Positions 5,808-7,469 of a stretch of 7,469 nucleotides of DNA are shown in pieces. The position numbers and the translations under genes are program-made. The notes beneath the pieces were generated by a model that saw only the letters and a list, made by a program, of their open reading frames with translations, did not search any database and was not told the DNA's origin. The stretch is taken from contig JAPLCH010000167.1 of the NCBI GenBank assembly GCA_026392325.1, positions 1-7,469 on the forward strand. Reading direction: 5' to 3'. The DNA is from Solirubrobacterales bacterium. Its GTDB lineage: Bacteria > Actinomycetota > Thermoleophilia > Solirubrobacterales > Solirubrobacteraceae. Numbering within the stretch: position 1 is the stretch's first letter; each line of letters starts with the position of its first letter.

Positions 5808-6415
5808 GTTCGCGGGCTGACGCTGCTGCCGAAAAACGGCTCAAGATTCTTGAGGCGTCGATCCATGTGTTTGCGCGCCAAGGTTTCACCGCCGGACGCA
5901 TCAGCGACATTGCCGACCAGGCAGGCGTCGCCCATGGTCTCGTCTACCACTACTTTGAAAGCAAGGAAGCGATCCTTGATGAGCTTTTCAGCGAACGCTG
6001 GGAGCTGCTCGTTGACATGATTGCCCACACGGCCGATGAGGAAATCCCCGCAAGGGACAAACTGGCAAGGGTGGCCCAGTTCATCGTTGACAGTTACCGC
6101 TACGACTCTGACCTGATGAAGGTCATCATCGTTGAAGTAACCCGTGCGGTGAACACGTTCGGCAAGACACACTTGGAGGAGATCCGCGAGGCATACGACT
6201 TGATCGGCGAAATTGTGCGGCGCGGACAGAAGGCAGGGGAGCTGCGCGACGAAATTGCACCCGAATATGCGGCGCTCGCTTTCTACGGAGCAACCGAGCA
6301 AGTTCTGACCGGATGGATCTTCGATCTCATGCCATCTGAGGCTGAAGACTTCGACCGCGCCTCCGCCTTCATCGTCGAAACGGTGTGCGGCGGATTGGGC
6401 ATGCCCGCGCATTAA
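5804..6415 (+). CDS. TetR/AcrR family transcriptional regulator
   Basis: The 203-residue protein has the standard N-terminal TetR HTH at about residues 13-60: ILEASIHVFARQGFTAGRIS, DIADQAGVAHGLVYHYF and ESKEAILDELF. A helical ligand-binding domain with a possible dimer interface follows. GAGGGG (5792-5797) lies 6 nt before the ATG and acts as ribosome site. The ATG overlaps the nitrilase stop, so the two genes are co-translated and the regulator probably controls its own operon. The dyad at 4872-4902 is the best visible candidate operator. The ligand is unknown; an amide or acid linked to the nitrilase reaction is a guess. Confidence 0.9.
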   Translation: MSSRADAAAEKRLKILEASIHVFARQGFTAGRISDIADQAGVAHGLVYHYFESKEAILDELFSERWELLVDMIAHTADEEIPARDKLARVAQFIVDSYRYDSDLMKVIIVEVTRAVNTFGKTHLEEIREAYDLIGEIVRRGQKAGELRDEIAPEYAALAFYGATEQVLTGWIFDLMPSEAEDFDRASAFIVETVCGGLGMPAH

Positions 6416-6452
6416 CCCCGGTGGGCCGCGGACTCTGTTTTAATCGGTATTC

Positions 6453-6593
6453 ATGAAGGAGAATGAACTCATCACCCGCCTCGCATGGACTGGCCTGCTG
6501 GCCGCCATCGGCTTTGGCGTGAGCATTGTCAGCGAACGAATTGCTGAAATGGCCTGGCGCCATTTCATGGGTACTGAGCCACCAAAGAACTGA
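6453..6593 (+). CDS. DUF4235-like small membrane protein, 46 residues
   Basis: This short gene encodes MKENELITRLAW followed by a hydrophobic stretch (about residues 11-26, TGLLAAIGFGVSIVS). It ends in AEMAWRHFMGTEPPKN. The closing pattern (W-R, a short gap, then G-x-EPP) resembles the end of DUF4235 proteins, small actinobacterial membrane proteins of unknown role often found beside holin-family genes. No clear ribosome site is present. TTTAAT (6438-6443) 9 nt before the ATG could be a -10 box of a leaderless or near-leaderless transcript. The stop TGA shares its last base with the ATG of the next gene, which implies coupling and supports the gene being real. Confidence 0.7.
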   Translation: MKENELITRLAWTGLLAAIGFGVSIVSERIAEMAWRHFMGTEPPKN

Positions 6594-7294
6594 TGGCATT
6601 CTGGAATCGGAAAAAGAAGGGCGAGGACATCCTCGATCCGTTTGCCGAGACGCCGGAGAGCGCTCAGCCAACTACTGAGGTCCCTGCCGTTACTGCTGCC
6701 GGTCAGCGTGGAGCAACAGGCTCATGGAAGCCAGTTGGAGCTCCTGACACTCCAAAGGCGGCGCCAACGCCAAAGGCTGCTGAGGCCACCAAGCCGCTTG
6801 CGGCAGCAAAGCCACCTGTTGCGCCGGCAACCCCGCCAGCAGCCAAGGCCCCAGAGCCAATCAAGCCTGTCGAGCCAGCCAAGGCACCAGAGGCTGCAAA
6901 GCCAGCTCCGCCCGTCACGCCGATCGCACAGACTCCAAAGCCTGCACAGCCAGTTGCCCCAACTTCTCCACCGGTTCCTCCGGTCGCCCCAGTCGCTCCA
7001 GCGGCACCGAAGCCTGTTGAGCCACCAAAGGCCGCACCCAAGCCTGCGTCACCCGTGACACCACCGCCAGCACCCAAGCCTGTTGCGCCGGCCGCAGCAG
7101 CACCCAAGCCTGCGTCACCCGTGACACCACCGCCAGCACCAGCAGCGCCGAAGGTTGAGCCGCCGAAGGCCGCAACGCCAAAGGTCGAACCCCCCAAGCC
7201 TGCAGCTGAACCAAACCCGGAGCGAGCCGTTCTTGCAGCACTCGCCGGTGGCTTTGTCGCAGCCAGGGTCCTCAGGCGGGTTTTCCGTGTCTGA
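6593..7294 (+). CDS. Ala/Pro/Lys-rich linker protein with C-terminal hydrophobic segment, unknown function
   Basis: The 233-residue product starts MAFWNRKKKGEDILDPF. It then runs through about 165 residues of Pro/Ala/Lys/Val low complexity (repeats such as PKVEPPKA and APKPASPVTPPPAP), predicted to be extended and unstructured. It ends with a 22-residue hydrophobic or amphipathic segment flanked by arginines (AVLAALAGGFVAARVLRRV). Such Pro-rich spacers commonly reach across the cell wall or link partners, so membrane anchoring at the C-terminus is plausible (inference). The start overlaps the 46-aa gene by one base, and the end overlaps the next start by 8 nt, so the three genes form one operon. 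No named family is recognised. A long open frame on the opposite strand here (6703-7329) is only a by-product of the repetitive composition. Confidence 0.75.
   Translation: MAFWNRKKKGEDILDPFAETPESAQPTTEVPAVTAAGQRGATGSWKPVGAPDTPKAAPTPKAAEATKPLAAAKPPVAPATPPAAKAPEPIKPVEPAKAPEAAKPAPPVTPIAQTPKPAQPVAPTSPPVPPVAPVAPAAPKPVEPPKAAPKPASPVTPPPAPKPVAPAAAAPKPASPVTPPPAPAAPKVEPPKAATPKVEPPKPAAEPNPERAVLAALAGGFVAARVLRRVFRV
7034..7140 (+). repeat. Two exact 41-nt direct repeats in the Pro-rich gene
   Basis: The segments 7034-7074 and 7100-7140 are identical over 41 nt and lie 66 nt apart start to start, exactly 22 codons. Each encodes APKPASPVTPPPAP in frame. Identity at every codon position points to a recent duplication or gene conversion rather than selection on protein alone, and predicts length variation between strains. 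Confidence 0.85.
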
Positions 7295-7469
7295 TCTTGA
7301 AAAGCAAGCCCAAGGGCTTGCAGCAACACTTGGTCAGGTTTCCGAGCAGGCCGTAGGGCTTGTACGTGAGGAAATTGAGCTTGCCAAGGCGGAAGTCAAG
7401 ATGAAGGTTGAAAAGGTCTCACGCGGGCTCGGAGTTGCCATCGCAGCCGGTGTATTCGTTCTTGTCGGC
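7287..7469 (+). CDS. Phage-holin-like (actinobacterial holin family) membrane protein, 5' part
   Basis: A GTG at 7287, overlapping the previous stop by 8 nt, opens a frame that runs off the window after 61 codons. It begins with a charged amphipathic helix (LEKQAQGLAATLGQ, then LVREEIELAKAEVKMKVEKV) and enters a transmembrane segment at about residue 47 (GLGVAIAAGVFVLVG). A helix rich in REEIELAKAE followed by a membrane hairpin is the signature of the putative actinobacterial holin-X/holin-3 family (PF07332, DUF1469). Despite the name these are usually chromosomal envelope proteins, not lysis proteins. Its position after DUF4235-like and Pro-rich genes fits that context. Confidence 0.75.
   Translation, partial: MSDLEKQAQGLAATLGQVSEQAVGLVREEIELAKAEVKMKVEKVSRGLGVAIAAGVFVLVG

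Noticed and set aside
5771..6412. 213-residue open frame on the minus strand
   Set aside because: It lies antisense to a clear TetR gene and shows no recognisable domain.
6703..7329. 208-residue Gly/Ala/Thr-rich open frame on the minus strand, resembling a PE_PGRS-like repeat protein
   Set aside because: It is the antisense of the Pro/Ala-rich gene. Pro and Ala codons read backwards give Gly and Ala, so the frame is open by composition. No ribosome site or domain is visible, and the plus-strand gene has coupled neighbours.
7287..7469. Prophage lysis module suggested by the holin-like gene
   Set aside because: No endolysin, tail or other phage gene is nearby. The family is usually chromosomal in actinobacteria, and its neighbours here are small envelope proteins.

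Overview
The window looks like chromosomal DNA from a moderately high-GC actinobacterium. The lineage guess rests on three things: a C-terminal cluster of small DUF4235-like, Ala/Pro-rich and actinobacterial holin-like membrane proteins, GTG starts, and many 4-8 nt gene overlaps. No tRNA, rRNA, CRISPR array or transposase is visible. Nothing clearly indicates a defence system or mobile element.

Layout. (1) 1-2199, plus strand: a translationally coupled CoA-thioester catabolic operon. It holds the tail of an unidentified gene, a BKACE (DUF849) beta-keto acid cleavage enzyme, and a class III CoA-transferase family protein that keeps the alpha-methylacyl-CoA racemase catalytic residues. (2) 2200-3467, plus strand: a weak promoter and strong Shine-Dalgarno (SD) site lead into a regulator with PAS, receiver-like and LuxR-type HTH domains. 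The receiver has lost its acidic pocket and phospho-acceptor Asp. The gene is split by a frameshift inside a GCAGG-rich insert near 3058-3089. (3) 3468-3959: an operator-like inverted repeat and a small single-pass membrane protein with a Gly/Trp-rich tail, ending at a probable bidirectional terminator. (4) 4030-4877, minus strand: a DUF2804 gene, also frameshifted (near 4716). (5) 4962-5807, plus strand, divergent from it: a Nit1/Nit2-type carbon-nitrogen hydrolase whose SD-positioned start codon reads GTA, followed with ATGA overlap by a TetR regulator. A long dyad (4872-4902) sits between the divergent genes and covers the DUF2804 start codon and SD. (6) 6453-7469, plus strand: a probable envelope operon of a 46-aa DUF4235-like protein, an Ala/Pro/Lys-rich linker protein with a fresh 41-nt repeat, and the start of a holin-family protein.

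How they fit together. Regions 1, 4 and 5 are metabolic; region 2 is regulatory; regions 3 and 6 are small membrane or envelope proteins. The TetR is the obvious candidate regulator of the nitrilase and perhaps of the divergent DUF2804 gene, through the dyad. Three coding lesions within about 1.9 kb (3058-4962) mean that base-level sequence quality should be considered before calling any of them biological. I see no clear-cut new system. The strongest leads are the pseudo-receiver regulator broken at a repeat and the dyad over the DUF2804 start.
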